64,000 bases of DNA from Psychroflexus longus. Its GTDB lineage: Bacteria > Bacteroidota > Bacteroidia > Flavobacteriales > Flavobacteriaceae. Each line of letters starts with the position of its first letter. Position 1 is the stretch's first letter. Shown piece by piece: positions 52,295-61,953 of this stretch. Location of the stretch: NCBI RefSeq assembly GCF_020164595.1, contig NZ_JAIQZE010000013.1:1-64000 (forward strand), in the 5' to 3' direction. Below the pieces are notes generated by a model. It was not told the DNA's origin. It saw nothing but the letters and a program-made list of their open reading frames with translations, and made no database searches. A program made the translations under genes and the position numbers.

Positions 52295-54686
52295 TTTCTT
52301 CGTCTTCATAATCATCGACATCGATAATCTTCATCTGCGGCTCCTTCATCGTTCGTTGATTAGCTATGCTTCTTTCCAGAGAAAGCAACAACGAGGGGAG
52401 AAGTAGTAAGTTAGCCAACATCGCAAATAATAAAGTGGCGGAAACTAATCCTCCCAAAGCTACTGTTCCACCAAAACTTGAAATCATAAACACTGAAAAC
52501 CCAAAAAACAAAACAATTGAAGTATAGAACATGCTCACCGTAGTTTCGCGTAAAGCTGGGTAAACTGAGCGTTTTATTTTCCAATGGTTTGCCTTTAACT
52601 CCTGCCTGTATTTGGCGAGAAAGTGAATGGTATCATCAACACTAATCCCGAAGGCAATACTAAAAACCAAAATGGTAGAAGGTTTTATAGGAATACCGAT
52701 AAAGCCCATCATACCTGCTGTCATCAAGAGTGGCAGTAAATTGGGAATTAAAGAGATTAAAATCATCCTAAACGATCTAAACATCCAGGCCATAAATAAG
52801 GCAATAAGTATGATCGCAAGTGATAAGGAAAGTACAAGATTGTCTACTAAATAATGCGTACCCTTTTGGTACACCAAAGCTTTTCCAGTCATTGTAACCT
52901 CGAAGCGCTCTTCCGGAAATATTTTTTTAATTTCTGGAAGTAATTTAGCTTCAATTCTGGATATTTCTTCGGTAGTGACATCTTTCATGAACATGGTCAT
53001 TCTGGCAAATTGCCCAGTCGAATCTACATAGGAGGAAATTCCACCTTCAAGGTTATCCATGCTTCTAATGTATGGAGCCATAAAAGTTTGCTCTTGTGAA
53101 GTAGGCAGTTGGTAATATTTGGAATTGTTATTATAAAACGCTTGCTTGGCATATTTCGCCAAATTTACGATAGATAAGGGTGGAGAAAGCTCTTCAATTT
53201 CATTGATTTCAGATTTTAACTCATCCATTTTTTTCAATGTAGAGAGTTTGGTCACACCATTTGGACGTTTAGTGTCAATCATAATTTCCAAAGGAAGCAC
53301 GCCATCAAATTTGTCTTCAAAAAACTTGATGTCTTTGAAAAATTCAGCGTTTTGCGGCATGTCTTCAAGAAGACTCCCTGAGATTTTAATATTAAAAATA
53401 CCTATGATGCTAAGGCCTAAAACAGCTACAGAAGTAAAGTAAATAGTTACTCTTCTATGTTTTACCATCTTAACAATCCACTCCACAAAGCCTTCAATCC
53501 ACTGCTTGCCTAAATGCCTCAAATGCTTATCCTTTGGCAGCGGCATATAACTGTAGATGATGGGTATAATGAGTAAGCTCAAGATGAAAATCGCAATGAT
53601 ATTGATGGAAGCCAGAATACCAAATTCTTTAAGCAATTCGCTTTGAGTAAAAATAAAGGTGGCAAAACCAGAAGCTGTAGTCACATTGGTCATCAAAGTA
53701 GCATTACCGATTTTGGTGATTACACGCTGAAGCGATTTAGCCTGATTACCGTGTTTTTTGATCTCATGCTGGTATTTATTGATGAGAAAAATACAGTTAG
53801 GAATCCCTATGATGATAATTAAAGGCGGAATGACCGCGGTCAATACAGTAATTTCAAATCCTAATAAGCCTATGAACCCAAATGCCCACATCACACCAAC
53901 AATAACAGTAAGCATTGAAATAAGTGTCGCCCTAAAGGATCTAAAAAAAAAGAAAAATATTAATGACGTTACAAATAAAGCAGAGAGGACAAACCACTGA
54001 ATCTCATCCACTATATTCTGAGAATTCAAAGTCCGGATATAAGGCATTCCAGAAACATGAATTTCTAAGGAATTGTCTTTCTTGAAAGACTCTATCAATG
54101 GAACAAATTTTTCCATAATAAAAATCTGTCGCCCTTTAGCATTGACGATGCTGTCCTGCATGTAGGCAACTGTCTGCACAGTCTTACTTTTAGAATTGAA
54201 AATAAGTCCGTCGTAGAATGGGTAATCTGTAAATAAAGTTTTACCGTAGTTTTTAATTTCGTCTTCAGAAAGGGAATCCCTGTCTAAAATGGAGTGCATT
54301 TCAAAGCGCTTGGGGTCTTCTCGCTTTTCTAATTGCTGCAAGTTATGAATGCCTATTACAGATTTTATTTCTGAAAATGAAGCTAAAGTGTCAGCCAATT
54401 CTGCCCAAGCATTAAACTTTTCTGGAGTAAATAGGCTCTCATCATCGGTGGCTATCATGATCACATTACCATCCGATCCAAATTTCTCTTCAAATTCAGC
54501 ATATTGTTGATTAATTGGAGCATCATCGGGTAACAAGTTGGCTTCAGAAAAAGAAAACTTCATGTGTTGCCACTGAAAACCAAGAAAGACTGTAATTGCT
54601 AAAAGCAATATGATGATCAAAATTCTATTTCGAAGAATCTTGCTAGCTATGAAATTCCAAAATCCGAAGCTGAAAACCTTATTCAT
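52284..54686 (-). CDS. RND superfamily exporter, MMPL type
   Basis: The product (800 residues from ATG 54686) has twelve predicted membrane helices in two halves, each with a large periplasmic loop. The repeated TM4-type motifs are FFFFRSFRATLISMLTVIVG and MAWMFRSFRMILISLIPNL, and FGISVDDTIHFLAKYRQEL is a typical RND sequence. MMPL-like RNDs move lipids, hopanoids or sterol-like substrates; no adaptor or OM channel gene is present. The TACATTTG box at 54706 supports this start. It lies 58 bases from the DUF5686 gene. Confidence 0.85.
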   Translation of the reverse strand: MNKVFSFGFWNFIASKILRNRILIIILLLAITVFLGFQWQHMKFSFSEANLLPDDAPINQQYAEFEEKFGSDGNVIMIATDDESLFTPEKFNAWAELADTLASFSEIKSVIGIHNLQQLEKREDPKRFEMHSILDRDSLSEDEIKNYGKTLFTDYPFYDGLIFNSKSKTVQTVAYMQDSIVNAKGRQIFIMEKFVPLIESFKKDNSLEIHVSGMPYIRTLNSQNIVDEIQWFVLSALFVTSLIFFFFFRSFRATLISMLTVIVGVMWAFGFIGLLGFEITVLTAVIPPLIIIIGIPNCIFLINKYQHEIKKHGNQAKSLQRVITKIGNATLMTNVTTASGFATFIFTQSELLKEFGILASINIIAIFILSLLIIPIIYSYMPLPKDKHLRHLGKQWIEGFVEWIVKMVKHRRVTIYFTSVAVLGLSIIGIFNIKISGSLLEDMPQNAEFFKDIKFFEDKFDGVLPLEIMIDTKRPNGVTKLSTLKKMDELKSEINEIEELSPPLSIVNLAKYAKQAFYNNNSKYYQLPTSQEQTFMAPYIRSMDNLEGGISSYVDSTGQFARMTMFMKDVTTEEISRIEAKLLPEIKKIFPEERFEVTMTGKALVYQKGTHYLVDNLVLSLSLAIILIALFMAWMFRSFRMILISLIPNLLPLLMTAGMMGFIGIPIKPSTILVFSIAFGISVDDTIHFLAKYRQELKANHWKIKRSVYPALRETTVSMFYTSIVLFFGFSVFMISSFGGTVALGGLVSATLLFAMLANLLLLPSLLLSLERSIANQRTMKEPQMKIIDVDDYEDEENER

Positions 54687-54705
54687 GTAGTATTGTGTGA
54701 ATTTG

Positions 54706-54713
54706 CAAATGTA
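54706..54713 (-). promoter_or_regulatory. -7 box of the RND exporter gene
   Basis: TACATTTG on the minus strand matches TAnnTTTG, 19 bases before ATG 54686. Confidence 0.55.
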
Positions 54714-54744
54714 AAAAATCAAAAACTGTAAGTGTTTTTAATTT

Positions 54745-57045
54745 TTAAAGCTTTAAGTAAAATGTGAATTTGAATGAAACATTGTCTTCAAGATCAGGGA
54801 GATGGTAAGCACCGTACCTATAAGCAAAACTCAACCCAAAACCAAAAAGGAGTTTATTAAGTTCGAATCCCGCTTCATTGTAACCTTGTGAAAGATCATT
54901 GAAGGAAATATTTTGATGCTGTTCGGGATTATCAAAATCTCCAATGGCATGCCTGGATATTAGAACCAATTCTGGCTGAATGGTATTGGAAATTTTAAAT
55001 GGTGCTAACCTATGTTTCATGTGTAAAGTAGCCAACTTTGTACTAAAAAACTCATTGAAATACATAGTTTCAAAACTCTTAACTCCAGCTACCGAAAACC
55101 GATTAAAAATACCTGCTTTGTTAGGACTATTGGGAAAAGCATGAAATGTATGCATCAAAGGAATATCTCCAAACCCAAGATCTCCACCTAACTCAACGCT
55201 AGATACACTTCCCCAACTATGAATAAAGTCATAGTCAATTTTTGCACTCATTTTTGTAAAATTAAAATCGCCATCCATGACACCATTGAAACTTTGGCTA
55301 ACCTGGGCTGAAACTTCAGGAGCAGATGTATTATTTATATAAATCCGCTTTCCTACTTTGGAATAGCTGTAATTTGGTGTCCATCTTAAACCAAAGGTAG
55401 CTGTGGTAAGATTATAATTCTCGAACACATCTCCGTTATTTAAAAACGCGTAGTCTCTGGTTTGAGAGATATTGCTTTTATCAACTTTAAATTCAGAAAT
55501 CAATTGAGGAGAAAAGTTATGCTGAAGGCTTAGCCCATACTTTTCGTATTTATAAAAGAACGTAATATTGACAAGCCGTGGCTCAAACAAAGAGTAAACA
55601 CGCTGATCTGTGAGGTAATTGTTCATCCCAACCTCTTCAATGTCATTATCGTAAAAGGCATTAAACCATGTAGCCGAGTCAGGATTTATTAACATTCCTG
55701 CATTAAAGCCATATTTAAAATTTCCATCTTGAGTTCCGTAGGCTGTAAACCCTCCCAACCGGTATTTTTCTGAAAACGACTGATTGGTTTGTAAACCCAA
55801 TCCAAGTCGTAAACCTTCATAATTATTTGCTTTCACAAGCCTGGTAAGATCGACGTCTACGATGCCTATAGGAAAATATCCGGCATCAAAAGCTGATATT
55901 CTTTTCACCCTGTTCTTTATGTTTTCTTCTTTAACATAAGTCTCCAGATCTTCTGTATTCTGTTCCCTTTCACTTATAAAGGAGAAGTTAAAATTCTCCC
56001 AGTAAGCATCTGGGATTGTCTCATTTTTATCTTCTAAGACCTTACTCAGAGATTTTGGAAAAGGGGAAACACTATTTTCAGCTACAAAATCATAATAAAT
56101 TTGTTTGTGCTTTAAAACGGCTTCATCATCTGGATTTTTTTTCTGAATTCGACCAAAAGACATCCCGCCACCAAAAAATGAAAGTTTCGTTCCTCCCGTT
56201 CCTGGATAAATATCTAGACTGATATCTTTTGGCAAACCAGTATCAAGGTCGAAAATTGTGATCATATTCAATCTAAAATCTGCATCCAGAGTCACTTGAA
56301 TTTTTTCAAATTTGGAAGTTGATTTGTTAAGCAAGAGAATCCCTTTGAAAGATCGCTGAAAACCTTTCAAAATGGGTTCAAATTGAATGACTTCAAATTC
56401 AGAAGTTTCATAAATGCTATAGAATTCATAGTTGACTGAATTGAATCTATTGAAAGGAGAAACAAATCGTTCATCAAAAATTTCAACATGGGTTTGGAAC
56501 CAGTTGAACGAGAAAATATCTTTGTTCACCATTTTGGGAACAACCTCATCTATTCCATCGACACTTATAGCATTAAACTTCTGTTGAAGACCTTCTTGTC
56601 CAGTAAGTCGGAGATCAATGTCTTTTCTTAAAACGAAATCAGATTTTTGATTTGTGATTCTTGTTTTACTTAAACTTTTGAATTTGTAGTTTGTAGAAAA
56701 AGAATGATTCTTGGATAGTGAATCAATTCTACTTGCTTCAATTTCTTTAGCATCGATAGATTCTTTAGGTATCATTTTAAGATTTGAGAAATCTTCGAAA
56801 ATTTCCAAACTTTCAAATCCTTTGGAAATAACTTTATCGATAAACTCACCTTGATTAAGCTCTTCAGAAAATTCACCATTATAATCTGAAAAAAAATAAC
56901 GCTGTTGATTCGTAATCAAAACAGCGTTAGAAATAAAATTCTTTTCATTTGAGTTATCTCTAATTCTTCCATTTACTGAAGATTGGGCATAACTATTCAA
57001 CACTATTGCAAAAAATAAAAAGCTGAAAAGATGTTGAATTTTCAA
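54745..57045 (-). CDS. DUF5686-type outer-membrane protein with carboxypeptidase-regulatory domain
   Basis: The 766-residue product has a signal peptide ending near SYAQ and a carboxypeptidase-regulatory domain at about 21-90 (SVNGRIRDNSNEKNFISN). A middle domain follows with FKGILLLNKSTSKFEKIQVTL and GGTKLSFFGGGMSFGR, resembling DUF5686, and then a barrel that ends in SFKFTFYLKL. It begins 32 bases after frr, so it may ride on the pyrH-frr transcript. Function unknown; no TonB plug was seen, so it is not a classical receptor. Confidence 0.6.
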   Translation of the reverse strand: MKIQHLFSFLFFAIVLNSYAQSSVNGRIRDNSNEKNFISNAVLITNQQRYFFSDYNGEFSEELNQGEFIDKVISKGFESLEIFEDFSNLKMIPKESIDAKEIEASRIDSLSKNHSFSTNYKFKSLSKTRITNQKSDFVLRKDIDLRLTGQEGLQQKFNAISVDGIDEVVPKMVNKDIFSFNWFQTHVEIFDERFVSPFNRFNSVNYEFYSIYETSEFEVIQFEPILKGFQRSFKGILLLNKSTSKFEKIQVTLDADFRLNMITIFDLDTGLPKDISLDIYPGTGGTKLSFFGGGMSFGRIQKKNPDDEAVLKHKQIYYDFVAENSVSPFPKSLSKVLEDKNETIPDAYWENFNFSFISEREQNTEDLETYVKEENIKNRVKRISAFDAGYFPIGIVDVDLTRLVKANNYEGLRLGLGLQTNQSFSEKYRLGGFTAYGTQDGNFKYGFNAGMLINPDSATWFNAFYDNDIEEVGMNNYLTDQRVYSLFEPRLVNITFFYKYEKYGLSLQHNFSPQLISEFKVDKSNISQTRDYAFLNNGDVFENYNLTTATFGLRWTPNYSYSKVGKRIYINNTSAPEVSAQVSQSFNGVMDGDFNFTKMSAKIDYDFIHSWGSVSSVELGGDLGFGDIPLMHTFHAFPNSPNKAGIFNRFSVAGVKSFETMYFNEFFSTKLATLHMKHRLAPFKISNTIQPELVLISRHAIGDFDNPEQHQNISFNDLSQGYNEAGFELNKLLFGFGLSFAYRYGAYHLPDLEDNVSFKFTFYLKL

Positions 57046-57077
57046 ATTTTGAAGTTGTAAAACAATACCACCGAATA

Positions 57078-57632
57078 TTATACGGTCATGATTTCTTTTT
57101 CCTTAATTGTATTAATTCTATCGATTTCAACGATAAAAGAATCGGTCAGTTTCTGAATTTCATCTTCGGTATCTTTTTGAACATCCTCAGGAAGATCTGC
57201 TTTTTTAATCTCATTCATAGCAGTTCTTCTGTCGTTTCTAACTCCAATTTTAGCTTCTTCAGCTTCAGCCTTGGCTTGTTTAGAAAGCTGTAGACGTCTT
57301 TCTTCAGTTAAAGGCGGAACATTTATAATTACGCTTTCTCCATTATTCATAGGATTGAAACCAAGATTTGCATTCATGATTCCTTTTTCAATTTCCTTGA
57401 ACATGGCTTTTTCAAATGGCTGAATCGTAAGCGTTCTTGCGTCTGGAGTATTTACATTACTCACTTGATTAAGTGGTGTCATGGTACCATAATACTCTAC
57501 CATAACAGAAGATAGCATAGCTGGATTTGCTTTTCCTGCCCTTATATTTGTCAATTGCTTTTTAAGATGCTTGATCGCTTCTTCCATCGACTCCTTGGCG
57601 CTATCTAAAATAAAATCTATTTCTTCGTTCAT
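57078..57632 (-). CDS. frr: Ribosome recycling factor
   Basis: RRF splits the post-termination ribosome with EF-G. The 184-residue product matches throughout: LTNIRAGKANPAMLSSVMVEYYG, NVNTPDARTLTIQPFEK and a C-terminal helix with a conserved DEIQKLTD. It starts two bases after pyrH, the usual order in bacteria. Confidence 0.97.
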   Translation of the reverse strand: MNEEIDFILDSAKESMEEAIKHLKKQLTNIRAGKANPAMLSSVMVEYYGTMTPLNQVSNVNTPDARTLTIQPFEKAMFKEIEKGIMNANLGFNPMNNGESVIINVPPLTEERRLQLSKQAKAEAEEAKIGVRNDRRTAMNEIKKADLPEDVQKDTEDEIQKLTDSFIVEIDRINTIKEKEIMTV

Positions 57633-57634
57633 AT

Positions 57635-58342
57635 CTATAAGTTCACTTTTGTTCCGATTTTTTCTCCTGAAATTATTCTAAGTAAATTTCCGGGCGTATT
57701 CATATCAAATACGATAATAGGCAATTCATTTTCTTGGCTCAATGTAAATGCTGTAGTATCCATTACTTTCAATCCTTTTCTCAGCACATCTTCAAAACTG
57801 ATAAAATCAAATTTTGTTGCATCTGTATTTTGTTCTGGATCTGAAGTATAGATTCCATCAACGCGAGTGCCTTTTAGAATAACATCTGCTTCCATTTCAA
57901 TAGCTCTCAGCACAGCAGCAGAATCTGTAGTAAAGTAAGGGTTTCCTGTTCCACCACCAAAAATAACTACTCTTCCTTTCTCTAAATGACGGATAGCTTT
58001 TCTTCTGATAAAAGGCTCAGCAACTTCATTGATTTTTATGGCAGACTGAAGTCTGGTTTGCATACCATTGTCCTCACAAGAACTCTGCAAAGCAAGACCG
58101 TTGATGACAGTAGCAAGCATTCCCATGTGGTCACCTTGAACTCTGTCCATACCTTTACTGGCACCAGCAATTCCTCTAAAAATATTACCACCCCCTATAA
58201 CAATCGCTACTTCTACTCCTTTATCTACAATCGATTTGATCTCTTTTGCGTAATCATCTAGTCTTTTAGGATCGATTCCATATTGACGATCACCCATGAG
58301 AGCTTCTCCTGAAAGTTTGAGTAAAATTCGCTTATACTGCAT
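57635..58342 (-). CDS. pyrH: UMP kinase
   Basis: PyrH phosphorylates UMP to UDP in pyrimidine biosynthesis. The 235-residue amino-acid-kinase-fold protein shows [40 protein letters not shown] and [14 protein letters not shown]. The operon continues with frr. A hairpin separates it from tsf upstream, and a -7 box at 58365 gives it its own promoter. Confidence 0.97.
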   Translation of the reverse strand: MQYKRILLKLSGEALMGDRQYGIDPKRLDDYAKEIKSIVDKGVEVAIVIGGGNIFRGIAGASKGMDRVQGDHMGMLATVINGLALQSSCEDNGMQTRLQSAIKINEVAEPFIRRKAIRHLEKGRVVIFGGGTGNPYFTTDSAAVLRAIEMEADVILKGTRVDGIYTSDPEQNTDATKFDFISFEDVLRKGLKVMDTTAFTLSQENELPIIVFDMNTPGNLLRIISGEKIGTKVNL

Positions 58343-58364
58343 AGCTATTTAAAATAAAGTTTTG

Positions 58365-58372
58365 CAAATATA
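58365..58372 (-). promoter_or_regulatory. -7 box of pyrH-frr
   Basis: TATATTTG on the minus strand matches TAnnTTTG, 22 bases before ATG 58342. Confidence 0.6.
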
Positions 58373-58427
58373 AGGATAATCTCATACGAAAAAATGACAT
58401 ATTCACTTCAATTTTGAGCATAAAAAA

Positions 58428-58451
58428 ACCCTTTAGATTTCACTAAAGGGT
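58428..58451 (-). terminator. Terminator between tsf and pyrH
   Basis: ACCCTTTAG and CTAAAGGGT form nine pairs around ATTTCA; on the minus strand TTTTTTT follows. Confidence 0.85.
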
Positions 58452-58473
58452 CATATAATAATTGAATAAAGAA

Positions 58474-59295
58474 TTAGCCTAAAGCAACTCTTTCAAAAGC
58501 GACGATTTCAACATCACCCAAAGTTTTCACATGTTGAGCAACAGAAATTTTGCTGTCTTTAATAAAGGCTTGATTAACAAGAGTATTATCTTTAAAGAAA
58601 CGTTGAATTTTTCCTTTAGCGATTTTATCCAGCATATCTTCTGGCTTACCTTCTTGTCTTAATTGATCTTTAGCAATCTCGACTTCCTTATCGATAGTTG
58701 TTTGGTCAACACCTTCCTCATTAAGAGCTACTGGGTTCATAGCAGCTGCTTGCATAGAAACTTCTTTAGCTACTTCTTCTGCACCTTCAGCAGGCTTTGA
58801 AAGACCAGTTAAAACCGCAATTTTATTTCCAGCGTGAATATAAGATCCAACGAACGGAGCTTTTAGGATTCTAAAGTCACCGATTTCAATTTTCTCACCT
58901 ATTACTCCAGTTTGCTCAGTAAGTTTTTCACTTACAGTGATGCCGTTATAATCAAGTTTTAATAATTCTTCTTTGCTTTCTACACCAAGTGCAAGTTGAG
59001 CAAAATCATTTGCCATTTTGGTAAATGAATCATTTTTAGCAACGAAATCTGTTTCACAGTTTAAAGAAACAATAGCACCTTTGGTAGCTTCATCGTTTAC
59101 TACAGCTATAACTGCACCTTCAGATGAGTCTCTGTCTGCTCTGTTAGCAGCAACCTTTTGTCCTTTCTTTCTTAATATTTCGATAGCTTTATCAAAATCA
59201 CCCTCGCTTTCTACAAGAGCTTTTTTGCAATCCATCATACCAGCACCAGTGCTTTTTCTCAATTTATTGACCTCAGCAGCCGTTATTTTTGCCAT
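58474..59295 (-). CDS. tsf: Elongation factor Ts
   Basis: EF-Ts exchanges GDP for GTP on EF-Tu. The 273-residue product has the N-terminal UBA-like VNKLRKSTGAGMMDCKKALVE, then LNCETDFVAKNDSF. It lies between rpsB and pyrH, as in most bacteria, and ends with a terminator. Confidence 0.97.
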   Translation of the reverse strand: MAKITAAEVNKLRKSTGAGMMDCKKALVESEGDFDKAIEILRKKGQKVAANRADRDSSEGAVIAVVNDEATKGAIVSLNCETDFVAKNDSFTKMANDFAQLALGVESKEELLKLDYNGITVSEKLTEQTGVIGEKIEIGDFRILKAPFVGSYIHAGNKIAVLTGLSKPAEGAEEVAKEVSMQAAAMNPVALNEEGVDQTTIDKEVEIAKDQLRQEGKPEDMLDKIAKGKIQRFFKDNTLVNQAFIKDSKISVAQHVKTLGDVEIVAFERVALG

Positions 59296-59321
59296 GATTT
59301 GTATGTTTTGTGTTAATATAA

Positions 59322-59350
59322 AAATCGCTTAAGTAAGACTTAAGCGATTT
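59322..59350 (-). terminator. Hairpin between rpsB and tsf (partial terminator)
   Basis: AAATCGCTTAAG and CTTAAGCGATTT form twelve pairs around TAAGA; on the minus strand a short T tract follows. It could lower tsf relative to rpsB. Confidence 0.65.
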
Positions 59351-59368
59351 GCAATCTTTAAATTTATG

Positions 59369-60241
59369 TTATTCTGAAGCTTTATTTTCTTCACCAGCTG
59401 GCTTTGTAGGTTCTGCCTTATCAGCTGGAACTTCTTCAACAACAGGTGCTTTCTTATCAGCTTTTGCTTCAGTTTCTTTTTTATCAGATTTATCTTCCGA
59501 TGCTTTTTCTTTTTTAGCTTTTGCTGGTTTCGCATCAGCATCTTTGCTTTCTTTTCTATCATTCATACCTTCAAGGATAGAATCTGCCATATAAGACATA
59601 ATCTTATGAATAGATTTTGAAGCATCATCATTTGCAGGGATAGCATAATCCACATCTCTAGGATTTGAATTCGTATCTACCATTGCAAACACAGGAATGT
59701 TTAATTTTTGTGCTTCTTTTACTGCGATGTGCTCTCTTAAAGTATCAACAACAAATATTGCAGCAGGCAATCTTGACATTTCAGAAATAGAACCTAAGTT
59801 CTTTTCCAATTTAGCTCTCATCCTGTCAACCTGCAATCTTTCTTTTTTGGAAAGGGAATTGAAAGTACCGTCTTTTTTCATACGATCTACTGTTGCCATT
59901 TTCTTTACAGACTTTCTTATGGTCACAAAATTGGTCAACATACCTCCAGGCCATCTTTCGGTAATGTAAGGCATTTGTGCTCTCTGGGATTCTTGAGCCA
60001 CAATTTCTTTTGCCTGTTTTTTGGTAGCGACGAAAAGAATTTTTCTTCCGCTTGCTGCTATTTTTGAAAGAGCTTCTCCAGCTTCTTCCATTTTAGCAAC
60101 CGTTTTGTATAGGTTGATGATGTGAATACCATTGCGCTCCATATATACATAAGGAGCCATGTTTGGATTCCATCGTCTTGTAAGGTGTCCAAAATGTACA
60201 CCAGCGTCAAGTAATTCCTTGACCTCTATTTGATTTGCCAT
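59369..60241 (-). CDS. rpsB: 30S ribosomal protein S2 with charged C-terminal extension
   Basis: The 290-residue protein matches S2 from ELLDAGVHFGHLTRRWNP through VDTNSNPRDVDYAIPANDDASKSI. E. coli S2 is about 241 residues. The extra about 50 residues at the C-terminus are a low-complexity Lys/Glu/Ala stretch (KESKDADAKPAKAKKEKA). It leads the rpsB-tsf pair and lies downstream of rplM-rpsI. Confidence 0.96.
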   Translation of the reverse strand: MANQIEVKELLDAGVHFGHLTRRWNPNMAPYVYMERNGIHIINLYKTVAKMEEAGEALSKIAASGRKILFVATKKQAKEIVAQESQRAQMPYITERWPGGMLTNFVTIRKSVKKMATVDRMKKDGTFNSLSKKERLQVDRMRAKLEKNLGSISEMSRLPAAIFVVDTLREHIAVKEAQKLNIPVFAMVDTNSNPRDVDYAIPANDDASKSIHKIMSYMADSILEGMNDRKESKDADAKPAKAKKEKASEDKSDKKETEAKADKKAPVVEEVPADKAEPTKPAGEENKASE

Positions 60242-60399
60242 TTTTGTTTTAGTTTACGTTCTTCTGTTGGGATAGCAATAAATAAGTAGCAATAATATTG
60301 GTCTTATTCATTTAGATGCTAAACTAACTTTGGGCTTTACCCAAATAACAACAAAAAATTGAACTATTAATAATTTCAATAATTGAATGAAATTCCCGA

Positions 60400-60786
60400 T
60401 TAACGTTTTGAGAATTGGAATTTCTTTCTTGCTTTTTTCTGACCGAATTTCTTACGTTCTACCATTCTAGGGTCTCTGGTAAGTAATCCTTCTGGCTTAA
60501 GCGTAGCTCTATTTTCTGGGTCTAGCTCGCACATTGCTCTAGATAACGCCAATCTGATAGCTTCTGCCTGTCCGGTGATACCACCACCAAACACGTTTAC
60601 ATTGATATCAAATCTATCTTCATTACCAGTTAAAGCCAAAGCTTGGTTGACTTTATAAAGCAAAGGTCCGGTTGTGAAATATTCGTTAGCTTTTTTCTTG
60701 TTAACGGTAATTTCACCTTTTCCCTCAGAAAGATAAACTCTAGCTACGGCAGTTTTTCTACGGCCAATTTTGTGAATTGTCTCCAT
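60400..60786 (-). CDS. rpsI: 30S ribosomal protein S9
   Basis: The 128-residue protein has HKIGRRKTAVARVYLSEG, GGGITGQAEAIRLALSRA and the basic tail KKARKKFQFSKR that reaches the P-site tRNA. It begins directly after the rplM stop. Confidence 0.97.
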   Translation of the reverse strand: METIHKIGRRKTAVARVYLSEGKGEITVNKKKANEYFTTGPLLYKVNQALALTGNEDRFDINVNVFGGGITGQAEAIRLALSRAMCELDPENRATLKPEGLLTRDPRMVERKKFGQKKARKKFQFSKR

Positions 60787-61242
60787 TTACACTAGTTCGT
60801 TTATATTAATTTCCTTTGGTTGTTGAGCATTCATGTTATGCTCTGTTCCTGTAAAGACACGTAGATTTCTAAATAAATCTGCACCTAATTTGTTTTTAGG
60901 CAGCATCCCTTTTACAGATTTTTCCACAAGACGCTCAGGGCTCTTGTCAAAAACTTCTTGAGCTGTTAAACTTCTCTGTCCACCAGGATATCCAGTATGT
61001 CGGATATACTCTTTTGAGTCCCACTTTTTACCTGTCAAGTTGACTTCCTCTGCGTTAACAATGATTACATTGTCTCCACAATCAACATGAGGGCTAAAGC
61101 TAGGCTTGTACTTACCTCTCAAAAGTTTGGCAACAATAGAAGCTACACGTCCAAGAGATTGTCCGCTGGCATCAACTACAACCCATTGCTTATCTGCAGT
61201 AGCTTTGTTGGTTGAAACCGTTTTGTAACTTAATGTATCCAC
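60787..61242 (-). CDS. rplM: 50S ribosomal protein L13
   Basis: The 151-residue protein shows KQWVVVDASGQSLGRVAS, HVDCGDNVIIVNAE and PERLVEKSVKGMLPKNKLG. It is followed directly by rpsI, the universal L13-S9 pair. Its promoter is a near-consensus -33/-7 pair upstream. Confidence 0.97.
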   Translation of the reverse strand: MDTLSYKTVSTNKATADKQWVVVDASGQSLGRVASIVAKLLRGKYKPSFSPHVDCGDNVIIVNAEEVNLTGKKWDSKEYIRHTGYPGGQRSLTAQEVFDKSPERLVEKSVKGMLPKNKLGADLFRNLRVFTGTEHNMNAQQPKEININELV

Positions 61243-61302
61243 ACTTAAATTTTTAAATAATTAAACATTCCTTTTATCTTCAAAGTCTTGAAAATAAGGG
61301 TG

Positions 61303-61332
61303 CAAATTTACGATTATAAATTTATATAACAA
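61303..61332 (-). promoter_or_regulatory. Strong -33/-7 promoter of rplM-rpsI
   Basis: On the minus strand TTG (61330-61332), a 19-base spacer and TAAATTTG (61303-61310) match the Bacteroidota consensus. The leader before ATG 61242 is about 60 bases. Confidence 0.75.
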
Positions 61333-61633
61333 GGTATGCCCTCAAATATTTTGTAAACACATTTAGACTCAAGTCTTTAGGTCTTACTTGAGTGATAAAA
61401 CGAAGTTTGTGGAAATCCTCAATCAAGTTAAAATTTTTATTTCAGGCATTACCAATGTGTCCTAGGACAATGAGGAGTGACACTTCACGGTTTTTCTTAA
61501 AATTGTATTTAAGCTGAATAGTTTCTTACTGTATTCAACACTGGTACTCATGGTGATTAAAATAATGACTAAACCTTAAATCCCAGTCCTACTTAGTAGA
61601 TGACATATTATAATGGAATAAAAGTCAATTTTA
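61333..61633. other. Spacer with one hairpin
   Basis: No supported gene. ACTCAAGT and ACTTGAGT (61367-61374 and 61386-61393) could pair, but no U-tract follows on either strand. Confidence 0.4.
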
Positions 61634-61904
61634 GTGACAACTCCAACAGATTCAAATATTCCAAAAGTTGAATTTACTTTTAAAAATAATCAAAATATAA
61701 GTTGTTTAAAAGTTATTGACAAGGGCACTAACACACAAAATAATGATGTGTAAACAAATGCAACAACCTTTAATGGCTCAACAAACACCGGAAGCATTAA
61801 CATTAAGATTTACAATCACAAGTCGTCAGTTATTAGATTTTGAAAACAGTAAAATAAAATTCAGATTTAGAATTTCTAGAGTTTGTATTTCAAAATTAAC
61901 CTGA
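61634..61904 (+). pseudogene. Possible remnant of a secreted protein gene
   Basis: A plus-strand frame opening at GTG 61634 reads as Asn/Thr/Ile/Lys-rich protein-like sequence (KVEFTFKNNQNISCLKVID), stops at TAA 61751-61753, and continues in the same frame (TNATTFNGSTNTGSINIKI) to a second stop. A different frame then continues with DFENSKIKFRFRI. Stops plus a frame change would fit a decayed gene. No homologue was recognised and chance is possible. Confidence 0.25.
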
Positions 61905-61910
61905 CAAATG

Positions 61911-61918
61911 TATTTTTG
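61911..61918 (+). promoter_or_regulatory. -7 box of the zinc metallopeptidase gene
   Basis: TATTTTTG matches TAnnTTTG, 35 bases before ATG 61954. Confidence 0.5.
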
Positions 61919-61953
61919 GTCAAACTTTTGATTAAGCATTTAAAAAGACAACA

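Noticed and set aside
54858-54872. GTTCGAATCCCGC string resembling a tRNA T-loop
   Set aside because: It lies inside the DUF5686 coding frame (GFELNKLL), with no acceptor or anticodon stem around it.
59329-59594. Overlapping frames opposite and beside the rpsB tail
   Set aside because: They reflect the low-complexity Lys/Glu/Ala tail of S2 in other frames.
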